A DNA stretch of 64,000 nt from Alphaproteobacteria bacterium (GTDB lineage Bacteria; Pseudomonadota; Alphaproteobacteria; Rhizobiales; Aestuariivirgaceae), in contig JAHEFB010000021.1 of assembly GCA_024640405.1 (NCBI GenBank), positions 1 to 64,000 on the forward strand, in the 5' to 3' direction. Each line of letters starts with the position of its first letter. Within the stretch, counting starts at the first letter, position 1. Below the pieces are notes generated by a model. That model did no database searches. It saw only the letters and a program-made list of their open reading frames with translations, and had not been told where the DNA came from. The position numbers and the translations under genes are program-made. This document shows positions 19,880 through 28,406 of the stretch, piece after piece.

Positions 19880-19895
19880 TAGGGTCCTGATCCTA
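19880..19895. repeat. 16-bp palindromic footprint on the trmB stop codon
   Basis: TAGGGTCCTGATCCTA on the plus strand; read on the minus strand it starts with the trmB TAG stop. It equals, with one mismatch, the two ends of the 44245-44513 MITE-like element joined together. Similar copies lie at 57960-57977 and 62156-62173. Confidence 0.45.
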
Positions 19896-20594
19896 GCTTC
19901 GAAAAAATCGCAAATAGGTTGAACTGCGCCCTTGGCGTTCTGCCTTTGCCTCATATCTCGTCTTCGGCCAATCAGCGGGACGTTCCCGCCAATCCGCCGG
20001 GTCATCAGACAACAGCGAGAACCCGCCATGTTGCGCAACCTCCCGCAAACTCCAGCTGATATAGTCATCCATGTCGCTGGCGACACGAAATTCGGCGCCT
20101 GGCCTCATAACACGCCGCAAACGGTCGAGATTTGTCTGGTTTACAAAGCGGCGCTTGTGGTGACGCAGTTTGGGCCATGGATCGGGAAACAGCAGGAAAG
20201 CACGTGACACTGTCTGATCGCCCATCTGATCCAGTCGCGGGCGAATGTCGTTATCGATGACGCGAACATTGGAAATGTTACCGGCCTCAAGCAGGCTGAG
20301 CAACTTGGCGACGCCGTTGATATATGGTTCGCCACCGATGAAACCTACATGGGGATTCTCGGTGGCCTGCCAGGCCAGGTGCTCGCCACCGCCAAACCCT
20401 ATCTCCAGCCAGACTTCAGAAACAGTATCGGCAAACAGCGTTTGCGGATCTTGCAGGGCTTCGGTGTGATCCGGCACCCGGAGTTTCGGCAGCATGTTTT
20501 CAATCAGGCGGAGGTGATTGTCGCGCAGGGATTGTCCCGAGCGGCGTCCGAAAAACTTTTCTGCGAACCGGGGAGCATCTGAAGCTTGTGACAT
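19893..20594 (-). CDS. trmB: tRNA (guanine-N7-)-methyltransferase
   Basis: SAM-dependent enzyme that makes m7G46 in tRNA variable loops. It has the SAM motif WLEIGFGGGEHL, the GGEPYINGVAKLL block and the diagnostic FPDPWPKLRHHKRRFVN. The start at 20594 (MSQASDAPRF) has AGGG about 10 bases upstream; an in-frame ATG at 20618 is possible. 233 aa. It lies downstream of metK, separated by a 168-bp stretch that holds a large palindrome. The stop codon is part of a 16-bp palindrome shared with two other gene ends in this window. Confidence 0.95.
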   Translation of the reverse strand: MSQASDAPRFAEKFFGRRSGQSLRDNHLRLIENMLPKLRVPDHTEALQDPQTLFADTVSEVWLEIGFGGGEHLAWQATENPHVGFIGGEPYINGVAKLLSLLEAGNISNVRVIDNDIRPRLDQMGDQTVSRAFLLFPDPWPKLRHHKRRFVNQTNLDRLRRVMRPGAEFRVASDMDDYISWSLREVAQHGGFSLLSDDPADWRERPADWPKTRYEAKAERQGRSSTYLRFFRS

Positions 20595-20681
20595 GGAAGA
20601 TGGACCCTGACCGATCATTGCAGTGTTTCAGGCCGACAATTTTACCGTTAATCAGACTGCAAGCTCCAGATGAGCCCGCAC

Positions 20682-20748
20682 CACACTGGATCAGTATGAC
20701 TTTTGATTGAATCAATCAAAAGTCATAAAACTGATCGATTCCAGAGTG
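20682..20748. repeat. Large interrupted palindrome between metK and trmB
   Basis: A perfect 15-bp inverted repeat (20696-20710 with 20712-20726, one base between; 16 bp if the flanking T/A pair is counted) is nested in a second arm GATCAGT/ACTGATC (20689-20695 with 20730-20736) and a third arm CACACTG/CAGAGTG (20682-20688 with 20742-20748, one mismatch). It would form a long stem-loop in RNA from either strand. It may end or protect the metK mRNA, or be a dispersed palindromic repeat. Confidence 0.8.
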
Positions 20749-20787
20749 CTGGAGAAACTTTATGGCTTCAAGTGAACCCATGTCGCT

Positions 20788-22059
20788 CTAGGAAACAGCT
20801 TTTACTGCTTCCCTGAGGGCTTTGGTCATATCGGTTTTTTCCCAGGAGAACGAACCGTCGCGTCGCGGTTTGCGGCCAAAATGACCGTAGGCCGCCGTGC
20901 GCGCATAGATTGGCTTGTTCAGGTCAAGATGGCGCCGGATACCACTGGGAGACAGATCCATGCATTTGCGCAAGGCCTGCTCCAGTATGTCTTCATGCAC
21001 CTTACCTGTTCCATAGGTGTCCACATAGACCGACAGCGGCTGCGCTACGCCTATTGCATAGGAAAGCTGGATTGTGCAGCGATCCGCCAGTTTTGCAGCC
21101 ACCACGTTCTTGGCCATGTAGCGCGCCGCATAGGCAGCGGACCGGTCGACCTTGGTTGTATCCTTGCCGGAGAAAGCGCCCCCTCCATGCGGTGCAGCGC
21201 CACCATAGGTATCAACGATGATCTTTCGTCCGGTGAGCCCCGCATCTCCATCCGGGCCACCTATGACAAACTTGCCCGTGGGATTGATGTACCAGTTGCA
21301 ATCGGCGGCAATCTGCAGTTCGCCCAACGCCTCAAGGACATAAGGTTCAATCACTGAACGCACCTTGGCTGAATCCCAGCTTTCATCCAGATGCTGCGTG
21401 GAAACGACAATTGATGTAACTTCGGAGGGTTTTCCGTCAACATAGCGGATTGTGATCTGGCTCTTGGCGTCAGGCCCGAGCTTTGCAGCTTCGCCTTCGC
21501 CCTGATGTCGAGCCTGGGCCAGCAACTCGAGAATCTTGTGGGAGTAATAGATAGGCGCCGGCATCAGATCGGGCGTTTCGCGACAGGCATACCCGAACAT
21601 TATGCCCTGATCGCCAGCGCCTTCTTCGCCCTGTCGATCTGCGGCGTTGTCCACACCCTGCGCAATGTCGGCAGATTGCGCATGCAACAGCACGTCGACC
21701 TTTGCGGTTTTCCAGTGAAATCCTTCCTGCTCATAGCCGATTGCACGGATGGCACGGCGTGCGGCGGACCGGAATCTGCCGGGTGCAACAACTGCATTTC
21801 CGGCAGCGTCATGAACGATGTTTCCCGCCTTGTCCTTTTTCAACAATGTTTCCGGGACCCTGACCTCACCCGCGATTACCACACGATTGGTGGTAGTCAG
21901 TGTTTCGCATGCAACCCGAACAGTCCAGGGATCCGTCCCGGTCTTGCGGGCCTCCTTGTAAACGAGGTCTACGATCTCGTCAGAGATGCGATCACATACC
22001 TTGTCAGGATGACCTTCGGAAACAGATTCACTTGTGAAAAGATAGTTCTGACGTGCCAT
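20788..22059 (-). CDS. metK: S-adenosylmethionine synthetase
   Basis: Makes SAM from methionine and ATP. Conserved blocks are [39 protein letters not shown], the P-loop-like [27 protein letters not shown] and [18 protein letters not shown]. The start ATG at 22059 (MARQNYLF) has GGAG 10 bases upstream; a longer frame to 22098 adds a non-conserved leader. 423 aa, slightly longer than the 384-aa enterobacterial enzyme because of inserts usual in alphaproteobacteria. It lies downstream of an XRE regulator. Confidence 0.97.
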   Translation of the reverse strand: MARQNYLFTSESVSEGHPDKVCDRISDEIVDLVYKEARKTGTDPWTVRVACETLTTTNRVVIAGEVRVPETLLKKDKAGNIVHDAAGNAVVAPGRFRSAARRAIRAIGYEQEGFHWKTAKVDVLLHAQSADIAQGVDNAADRQGEEGAGDQGIMFGYACRETPDLMPAPIYYSHKILELLAQARHQGEGEAAKLGPDAKSQITIRYVDGKPSEVTSIVVSTQHLDESWDSAKVRSVIEPYVLEALGELQIAADCNWYINPTGKFVIGGPDGDAGLTGRKIIVDTYGGAAPHGGGAFSGKDTTKVDRSAAYAARYMAKNVVAAKLADRCTIQLSYAIGVAQPLSVYVDTYGTGKVHEDILEQALRKCMDLSPSGIRRHLDLNKPIYARTAAYGHFGRKPRRDGSFSWEKTDMTKALREAVKAVS

Positions 22060-22096
22060 GGCTTGCAAACTCCGCGAATGGGACAGGCTGATCGCC

Positions 22097-22119
22097 ATAT
22101 GCAGATTTCTTTATATGCA
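22097..22119. promoter_or_regulatory. Direct repeat ATATGCA x2 (16-bp period) upstream of metK
   Basis: Two exact ATATGCA copies (22097-22103 and 22113-22119), 38 bp upstream of the metK ATG. The spacing of 1.5 helical turns is compatible with a regulator site, perhaps for the XRE protein encoded just upstream, but this is only a pattern. I see no SAM-II, SAM-V or SAM/SAH riboswitch signature in 22060-22237. Confidence 0.2.
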
Positions 22120-22237
22120 ATGGCAGCCGAGTGGACGCCCTTTTGTCAGGCCGCACGCATCACGTCAAGCCAACATTGAGCAATGCAGGCAAATTGCAGC
22201 AATTGTTGTCGTCTTTGACATTCCACCGATTGCCCGA

Positions 22238-22645
22238 TTACCGTCCCCTGCTGTCGGATATTGATTTCACAAGATCGATAATATTCTGTCGAACATCGTT
22301 CTCGATTTCGGAAAATGTTCTGATAAATTGCGCGCCGTCCGTACTGGACAAAAAATCAATCAACCGGGATGCCTCAGACCCGACCTGGCTTTCAGGTCTT
22401 TTTGCAGTGTCGCCATGCTTGATGCCGTCAAAGAAAAACTGCACCGGAACACTGAGTATACGTGAGATATCATACAATCTGCTGGCGCTGATACGATTGG
22501 CGCCTTTTTCGTATTTCTGGATTTGCTGGAAGGTCACTTCAAGACTTTCTCCAAGCTTTTCCTGACTGATCCCCATCAACACCCTTCGCATCTTCAGTCT
22601 GCCGCCAACGTGGACATCGACTGGATTTGGCACTTTTTTCATCAT
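22238..22645 (-). CDS. XRE-family helix-turn-helix regulator
   Basis: 135-aa DNA-binding protein. An HTH_3 domain fills residues 10-70 (VGGRLKMRRVLMGISQEKLGESLEVTFQQIQKYEKGANRISASRLYDISRIL), preceded by PNPVDVHVG, a leader typical of the PraR/SinR-like regulators in Hyphomicrobiales. The C-terminal half is less conserved and probably a dimerisation or sensing region. It lies between lnt and metK, 40 bases after lnt. Targets are unknown; self-regulation or control of metK are guesses. Confidence 0.88.
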   Translation of the reverse strand: MMKKVPNPVDVHVGGRLKMRRVLMGISQEKLGESLEVTFQQIQKYEKGANRISASRLYDISRILSVPVQFFFDGIKHGDTAKRPESQVGSEASRLIDFLSSTDGAQFIRTFSEIENDVRQNIIDLVKSISDSRGR

Positions 22646-22685
22646 GAGTTACCCGTACCCCGCAAACTGCCCTGCCGGCAATCAA

Positions 22686-24287
22686 TCACCGGCCCGTGAT
22701 TTCCCCATGCGGCCGGTTTCCGGAGACATCTGGTATACGAAACATCTTCGTCCGTCTACAAATTAAATAAACGCAAGCGGCCAGCAGCAACAATCCAAGG
22801 AAACCGATATCGCCCATGACTGCATAAGGCGTCTCGGCCATGACCACGGGCATCACAGCATCGAGGTGACCAACCTCCCCCAGACCCAGCATCGCTCTTA
22901 CGCGACCAGCAGAGTCAATCATGGCGGAAATTCCGGTATTGGCGGCCCTGATCATCGGTACACCCTGTTCGATGGACCGAAACCGGGCCTGTCCCAAATG
23001 CTGGTGCGGCCCTCCCGACGTTCCGAACCATGCATCATTGGTCACATTGACCAGCATTTCCGGCCGTGAGGCATAAGGGCGCGACCGCGGAAATACTGCC
23101 TCGTAGCATATGAAACCGGCAAATGCCGGCAACCCATCAAGCTTGATAACCCTGTCTTCGTGACCAGCTGAAAACCCCGGAGGCAGATTGACGATTTGCC
23201 GTATACCGAGGGGTTCCAGCAGCCACTGGAACGGCAGAAACTCTCCGAACGGTACCAGGCGAACCTTGTCATGCCGGGCCGCAATCTGGCCATCGGCCGG
23301 GATTGCCAGCAGGGAATTGAATATCGAGGCCTTGCCAGCATCATCAACAACCCGATGCAGACCACCGGTCAGAAGTTGCGATCGCGACGGCATGCCGGCC
23401 ATCACCCTGGCCCGCAAAGCATCTTCCTCACCGATCAGGCGTGGAAGTGCGCTTTCGGGCCACACAACTATCGGCGGCAGGCGGGGAGGATTATTAAACG
23501 GGGAGCCGGTCAGATTCAGGTAGGTGTCTATGATCCGTCCGGCATGCCCCGGATCCCATTTGTCCTTCTGGGATATATTCGGCTGGACAATTCGCACCGG
23601 AACTGCATCAGCACTGCTGCCTTGCAGCGTAACGTCATAGGCCGCAATGCGATTGTTGCCCCACAAATGCACCGCTATCACAGCAGCAGCAATGACCGCC
23701 GGAAATGCCGCGCGCGCAGGCAATCCAGCTCCGGTTTTGCTCACGCCCCACACAACAGCAGGAGCTGCAGCTGCCAGAATGACAATCACGGTCATCCCAT
23801 ATATGCCGATCAGGCTGGCGATTTGTGAAAATCCATCCAGTGAGCCCGCACCATAGCCCGGCAAATTCCAGGGAAATCCCGTCAGCAGATGACCTCTCAG
23901 CCATTCTCCCGCTCCTATGAGCCCGGACAGCAAAACAATCCGTGGCCACCCGGTAACCCACAGCATTGCCGCGGCGCCGACGGCAAGGCCCCAATACAGT
24001 GACAGATAGGCCGGCAACCCCCCCACCGCAAAGGGAATCAAAGCCGCAAACTTTTCCGGTTCCAGCCAAAACGCTTCTGATATCCACCATAGCGACGGCA
24101 CGAAATATCCAAAGGCAAAACACCAGCCAACGGCGAAGCCGACGACGAACCGCCGTCGCATCCCTGTTCGTGACTGCACGGAACAATCAAGCAACCAGAC
24201 CAGTGTGGAATAGCTTACAAACAGGACCGGCCAGAAATCATAGGGCGGCAGCGACAGACTGGCCAACCCGCCTGCCAGCAGCGCCAC
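22686..24287 (-). CDS. lnt: Apolipoprotein N-acyltransferase
   Basis: Inner-membrane enzyme that adds the third acyl chain to lipoproteins. Several N-terminal membrane segments precede a periplasmic nitrilase-like domain with the Glu-Lys-Cys triad: VVWPESALP, RHDKVRLVPFGEFLPF and FICYEAVFP. A final membrane helix follows (DIGFLGLLLLAACVYLICRR). Oddity: Lnt-like sequence continues in frame upstream of the GTG at 24287 (reading GVLATVTGWPLWRISL) back to the tlyC stop, but has no ATG, GTG or TTG there; a CTG overlapping the tlyC TGA is the only near-cognate codon. The true start is therefore uncertain. Confidence 0.93.
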   Translation of the reverse strand: MALLAGGLASLSLPPYDFWPVLFVSYSTLVWLLDCSVQSRTGMRRRFVVGFAVGWCFAFGYFVPSLWWISEAFWLEPEKFAALIPFAVGGLPAYLSLYWGLAVGAAAMLWVTGWPRIVLLSGLIGAGEWLRGHLLTGFPWNLPGYGAGSLDGFSQIASLIGIYGMTVIVILAAAAPAVVWGVSKTGAGLPARAAFPAVIAAAVIAVHLWGNNRIAAYDVTLQGSSADAVPVRIVQPNISQKDKWDPGHAGRIIDTYLNLTGSPFNNPPRLPPIVVWPESALPRLIGEEDALRARVMAGMPSRSQLLTGGLHRVVDDAGKASIFNSLLAIPADGQIAARHDKVRLVPFGEFLPFQWLLEPLGIRQIVNLPPGFSAGHEDRVIKLDGLPAFAGFICYEAVFPRSRPYASRPEMLVNVTNDAWFGTSGGPHQHLGQARFRSIEQGVPMIRAANTGISAMIDSAGRVRAMLGLGEVGHLDAVMPVVMAETPYAVMGDIGFLGLLLLAACVYLICRRTKMFRIPDVSGNRPHGEITGR

Positions 24288-24337
24288 AAGACTGATCCGC
24301 CAAAGCGGCCAGCCAGTGACAGTTGCAAGTACTCCGA

Positions 24338-25393
24338 TCAGCTTTGCACCTGTGGAGATGTTTCTTCCGGCTTTTTCGCAGCAGGTTTCGATGCAGCCGC
24401 CGGCTCACGCCTGTTTCGCGGTTTGGTATGTATGGCAATGCGGCGCACCCGGCGGGGATCAGCCGCGACAATCTCGAACTCGATGCCCGAAGCGTGCCTG
24501 ATCAACTCACCGCGAACCGGCACCCTGCCGAGCATATGGAATATCAATCCACCAAGCGTATCAGCTTCTTCTTCTTCTTCTTCCGGCAACAGCTTGATAC
24601 CCAGCATTTCCTCGGCATCCTCAATTTCCAGTCTGGCCTCTGCAAGCCAACTGGTTTCTGACACGCGGGAGATCAGTTCATCTATCTCATCGTGCTCGTC
24701 TGCAATGTCTCCGACAATCTCCTCAACCAGATCTTCAATGGTGGCGAGACCGTCGGTGCCACCATACTCATCCACTACAATCGCCATGTGAACATGGGTA
24801 GATTGCATCTTCACCAGCAGGTCTGCGGCAGGCATTGACGGTGGCACGTAAAGCAGTTCTCGCATGATTCCGAGTTCGCTAACGGGCGTTTTAAGGTCAG
24901 CCGCAGACAGGGACAGGATGGGCACCGGTTTCTTCGCACGGGTCTTTCCCTTGCCCGGCTTGTTGCTCGAATTCAGCCATTCGAGAAAGTCCTTGATGTG
25001 AATCATGCCAAGCGGCTCATCCAGCGTCTCGTGATATATGGGCAGGCGGGAATGACCTGCGTCAAGAAAGCAGCCGAGCAGTTCCGACACAGAACTTGAT
25101 GCATCAATTGCAATTATTTCTGCGCGCGCCACCATCACATCGTCCAGGCGCAAATCCGAGAACTCAATCAGGTTGAGCATCATCGACTTGGCGTCGGCCC
25201 GGAAAGCTGACGTACCTTCTTCCTCGGCATGCCGGTCAAGCACACCTTCCAGGCTTTCACGCAGGGTTTCATCCGACCTGCCGGCGCCAAACGCCCGCTT
25301 GATCCAGGACCACATTCCCGGATTGTCGTTTCGTGCATTTTCAGAAGTGGGGCTGGTCCCGCTGCGGGACCTGCTAGATTGGTCTTCGTCCAT
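24338..25393 (-). CDS. tlyC: CBS-domain CorC/TlyC-like protein
   Basis: Soluble 351-aa protein with a pair of CBS domains (about residues 70-200; VMVARAEIIAIDASSSVSELL and MRELLYVPPSMPAADLLVKM) and a C-terminal CorC/HlyC domain (LEVEDAEEMLGI-like RLEIEDAEEMLGIKLLPE). It lacks the DUF21 membrane domain, as CorC does, and is annotated in many genomes as hemolysin C. It has been linked to magnesium/cobalt efflux or ion homeostasis, but the function here is not proven. The place between ybeY and lnt is widely conserved. Confidence 0.9.
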   Translation of the reverse strand: MDEDQSSRSRSGTSPTSENARNDNPGMWSWIKRAFGAGRSDETLRESLEGVLDRHAEEEGTSAFRADAKSMMLNLIEFSDLRLDDVMVARAEIIAIDASSSVSELLGCFLDAGHSRLPIYHETLDEPLGMIHIKDFLEWLNSSNKPGKGKTRAKKPVPILSLSAADLKTPVSELGIMRELLYVPPSMPAADLLVKMQSTHVHMAIVVDEYGGTDGLATIEDLVEEIVGDIADEHDEIDELISRVSETSWLAEARLEIEDAEEMLGIKLLPEEEEEEADTLGGLIFHMLGRVPVRGELIRHASGIEFEIVAADPRRVRRIAIHTKPRNRREPAAASKPAAKKPEETSPQVQS

Positions 25394-25444
25394 TTGACCG
25401 ACCGGCTTTCACCGGCGTCCTCTGTCCTGTCTTAATAGCAATGG

Positions 25445-25951
25445 CTACACAATTGGTGCATACGGATTCGAAATTCCAAGCACACCCAGAATGTCGATCT
25501 CAAGGCGTTCCATTTCGTTCGCCTCGGCCTCATTTATGTGATCATAACCCATAATGTGCAAGATACCATGCACAGCAAGGTGAACCGAATGTTCCGCCAA
25601 TGGTTTTTCCTGCTGCCGAGCTTCCCGGCGAACAACCCCTGCAGCCAGCATGATGTCACCCAAAGGGCGGGGCTCATCCGGTGGCAACGGCATGTCGCGA
25701 GGAGCCGGAAAAGACAACACATTGGTCGGTTGACTCTTGCCGCGCCAACGCAGATTTTGCTCCGCCACCTGCTCATCCGATGCCAGTGCGATAGTCACCA
25801 CTGCATCAGACAGATCCCTGCCCAGTACAGATTCAGTTGCCAGGGCCGCCCTGCGCAACAACTTTTCAAGGTCGGGCAGTTCACTCCAGGCGACCTCGTC
25901 GACTTGTATTTCAAGTATCAAAATGTCCGCGGCTTTGTTGCCGGCTCCCAA
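25445..25951 (-). CDS. ybeY: Endoribonuclease YbeY
   Basis: Zinc-dependent single-strand endoribonuclease for 16S rRNA 3' maturation and ribosome quality control. The metal site HGILHIMGYDH and the preceding TNVLSFP block are intact. The start is uncertain: the longest frame opens with TTG at 25951 inside the 3' end of phoH; another TTG at 25921 overlaps the phoH stop (TTGA) and leaves the conserved part whole. Length is 158-168 aa by start. The phoH-ybeY overlap implies coupling, as in most bacteria. Confidence 0.94.
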   Translation of the reverse strand: MGAGNKAADILILEIQVDEVAWSELPDLEKLLRRAALATESVLGRDLSDAVVTIALASDEQVAEQNLRWRGKSQPTNVLSFPAPRDMPLPPDEPRPLGDIMLAAGVVRREARQQEKPLAEHSVHLAVHGILHIMGYDHINEAEANEMERLEIDILGVLGISNPYAPIV

Positions 25952-27021
25952 CCTGCCCGCTCGTAGGCATCAACAATTCGCGAAACCAACTGGTGACGAA
26001 CAATATCCGATTTGTCGAATTTTACCTGCGAGATTCCTTTTACACCCTTGAGATAATCAAGCGCCTGGGTCAAGCCGGACGTGGTCCCGGGCGGCAGGTC
26101 GACCTGTGTCGGATCGCCGGTGATTACCATGCGAGAGCCTTCGCCAAGTCTGGTCAGAAACATTTTCATCTGCTGCGGCGTGGTGTTTTGCGCTTCATCC
26201 AGAATAATGAATGCCGACGACAGGGTGCGCCCGCGCATGAACGCCAGCGGGGCTATTTCTATTGTGTTGTCCGCCAGACCCTTGATCACAGCTTCCGGCG
26301 GCATGACGTCATAAAGCGCGTCGTAAAGCGGTCTGAGGTAGGGGTCGACCTTTTCTTTCATGTCGCCCGGCAGGAAGCCCAGGCGCTCGCCTGCTTCAAC
26401 GGCAGGTCGCGACAGGACAATGCGGTCAACCCGCCCTGCCATCAATTCAGCCGCGGCACAAACAACAGCGAGATAGGTTTTTCCCGTACCTGCCGGTCCA
26501 ACACCGAAGACCAGTTCGTTCGCGGCAATGGCCTCCAGATAGATTTTCTGACCCGGCGAGCGGGCGGTGACTGTCTTGCGCCGCGTGCGAATTGCGGAGA
26601 CCTGTGAGGAACCTTTGGTAACCGCAACCGGACTCATGGCCATGCGAACAGCACCCTCGACATCGCCGCGTGCGAGGTCAAGGCCTTCCAGCGCGCGTTC
26701 GTAAAGCTCCATCAGGACCTGCCTGGCCATCTCGTGACCTGTTGCGGAACCCCGGATCGCAACCTTGTTGCCGCGCGGGGTTATGTCCACGCCGAGCCGG
26801 TCTTCTATCAGCAGCAAATGCTCATCGTGTTCACCGAAAACCAGCGTCAGTAAACGATTGTCATCAAAACTCAGGGTAATACTGCTTTGCGCTGTGTCTG
26901 AGGCGGCGTTGTCGTGCCGGGATGCGGGCCTTTGCTGGGCGGTGCGTGACGTCAACGGGGCAGGTCTCCTGATTCGTGGTTTTGGTAAGCGAAGCACATC
27001 ACATTCAACCTCATGCTTCAA
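25918..27021 (-). CDS. phoH: PhoH-family ATPase
   Basis: Cytoplasmic P-loop ATPase/helicase-like protein linked to RNA metabolism through its neighbour YbeY. Walker A is [11 protein letters not shown] (near residue 172) and Walker B/sensor sequence is [22 protein letters not shown] followed by [11 protein letters not shown]. The N-terminal part (about residues 55-120) is the KH-like segment of bacterial PhoH. 367 aa. Its start overlaps the end of miaB by 11 bases, and its 3' end overlaps the longest ybeY frame. Confidence 0.95.
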   Translation of the reverse strand: MKHEVECDVLRLPKPRIRRPAPLTSRTAQQRPASRHDNAASDTAQSSITLSFDDNRLLTLVFGEHDEHLLLIEDRLGVDITPRGNKVAIRGSATGHEMARQVLMELYERALEGLDLARGDVEGAVRMAMSPVAVTKGSSQVSAIRTRRKTVTARSPGQKIYLEAIAANELVFGVGPAGTGKTYLAVVCAAAELMAGRVDRIVLSRPAVEAGERLGFLPGDMKEKVDPYLRPLYDALYDVMPPEAVIKGLADNTIEIAPLAFMRGRTLSSAFIILDEAQNTTPQQMKMFLTRLGEGSRMVITGDPTQVDLPPGTTSGLTQALDYLKGVKGISQVKFDKSDIVRHQLVSRIVDAYERAGWEPATKPRTF

Positions 27022-28381
27022 CCATGTGACCGGTTAGTGAATTCGGTCCGACGCTCTCAATGGCAACCTTTACCGTATCGCCGACAGTTCGCTCACCGGC
27101 GTCCATGTACACCGACTGCAGATACGGTGAACGCCCTATCAACTGTCCGGCCCGGCGGCCGGGTTTTTCCAGTAGTATGTCGAGCACACGGCCTTTGCAT
27201 GCCTCGTTGAAAGATGCCTGTTGCTTTCCCAACAACGACTGCAACTCGGCCAGTCGCGCTGCCTTCACAGCCTCGGGTACCTGAGTTGCATCGGTTGATG
27301 CCGGTGTACCGGGCCGCGGTGAATACTTGAACGAAAACGCCTGGGCATAAGTTACCTGCTCGACTAGTTTCATGGTGGCCGCAAAATCAGCGTCGGTTTC
27401 ACCGGGAAACCCGACGATAAAGTCAGACGACATGGCGATGTCGGGCCGGACCTCGCGAATGCGGGCTACAAGTTCAATATAATGGGCTGCAGAGTGGCGA
27501 CGGTTCATGGATTTCAATATGCCGTCGCTGCCGGACTGGACCGGCAGGTGCAGGTAGGGCATGAGCTTCGGATTGGAACCATGAGCCGCGATAAGGGCGT
27601 CATCCATGTCGCGGGGATGGCTGGTGGTGTAGCGTAACCGCTCAAGACCTTCAATTTCAGACAGCGCATCCAGCAGGTGACCCAGAGACCAGTTGTGACC
27701 GGCAAGCCCGCTGCCATGCCAGGCGTTGACATTCTGCCCGAGCAGCGTGATTTCCCGCACTCCTGCATCCACCAGTTTTCTGGCTTCGCCCAGAATCCGG
27801 TCGGCAGGGCGGGAAAACTCTGCGCCACGAGTATAAGGAACAACACAAAACGTGCAGAACTTGTCACAACCCTCCTGCACGGTCAGAAAGGCTGCAACAC
27901 CGCGTTTCACCGGCTGAACCGACGGCGCGTCGAGAACCTCGAACTTTTCGTCAACCGGCAGTTCGGTTTCAATCACGGCTGCACCGGTTTCATTGTGCAG
28001 GTCCAGCAGATCGGGCAGTCTATGGTATGTTTGCGGTCCGAACACAAGGTCAACCACCGGCGCGCGGCGGACAATTTCCTCGCCCTCGGCCTGCGCCACG
28101 CAACCGGCTACCGCGATCTTCATGTCGCGGCCGTTGCGCGATTTGAGACGACGCAACCGGCCAAGTTCGGAATAAACCTTCTCTGCCGCCTTTTCACGAA
28201 TATGGCAGGTGTTCAATATCACCAGATCGGCTTCATCGACCGCCTGCGTGGTCTGGTAACCACGCTCGCTCAACACCTCGCCCATGCGCTCACTGTCGTA
28301 GACGTTCATCTGACACCCATAGGTCTTGATGAACACCTTCGATGGCGCTGTGTGTATACTTTCCTGTGGCGTTTGAGGCAT
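27011..28381 (-). CDS. miaB: tRNA-2-methylthio-N6-dimethylallyladenosine synthase
   Basis: Radical-SAM methylthiotransferase that converts i6A37 to ms2i6A37 in tRNA. The N-terminal UPF0004 domain holds cluster cysteines ([32 protein letters not shown]); the radical-SAM motif is CDKFCTFC; a C-terminal TRAM domain ends the 456-aa protein. It lies 25 bases after the fused tsaB-rimI gene and overlaps phoH, so it is in the middle of a tRNA/ribosome-maintenance operon. Confidence 0.97.
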   Translation of the reverse strand: MPQTPQESIHTAPSKVFIKTYGCQMNVYDSERMGEVLSERGYQTTQAVDEADLVILNTCHIREKAAEKVYSELGRLRRLKSRNGRDMKIAVAGCVAQAEGEEIVRRAPVVDLVFGPQTYHRLPDLLDLHNETGAAVIETELPVDEKFEVLDAPSVQPVKRGVAAFLTVQEGCDKFCTFCVVPYTRGAEFSRPADRILGEARKLVDAGVREITLLGQNVNAWHGSGLAGHNWSLGHLLDALSEIEGLERLRYTTSHPRDMDDALIAAHGSNPKLMPYLHLPVQSGSDGILKSMNRRHSAAHYIELVARIREVRPDIAMSSDFIVGFPGETDADFAATMKLVEQVTYAQAFSFKYSPRPGTPASTDATQVPEAVKAARLAELQSLLGKQQASFNEACKGRVLDILLEKPGRRAGQLIGRSPYLQSVYMDAGERTVGDTVKVAIESVGPNSLTGHMVEA

Positions 28382-28406
28382 TGCCTAAGCTCCTTGTCGC
28401 GACAGC

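Noticed and set aside
22060..22237. SAM riboswitch in the metK leader
   Set aside because: I looked for the SAM-II, SAM-V and SAM/SAH core patterns upstream of metK and found none; only an ATATGCA direct repeat is present.
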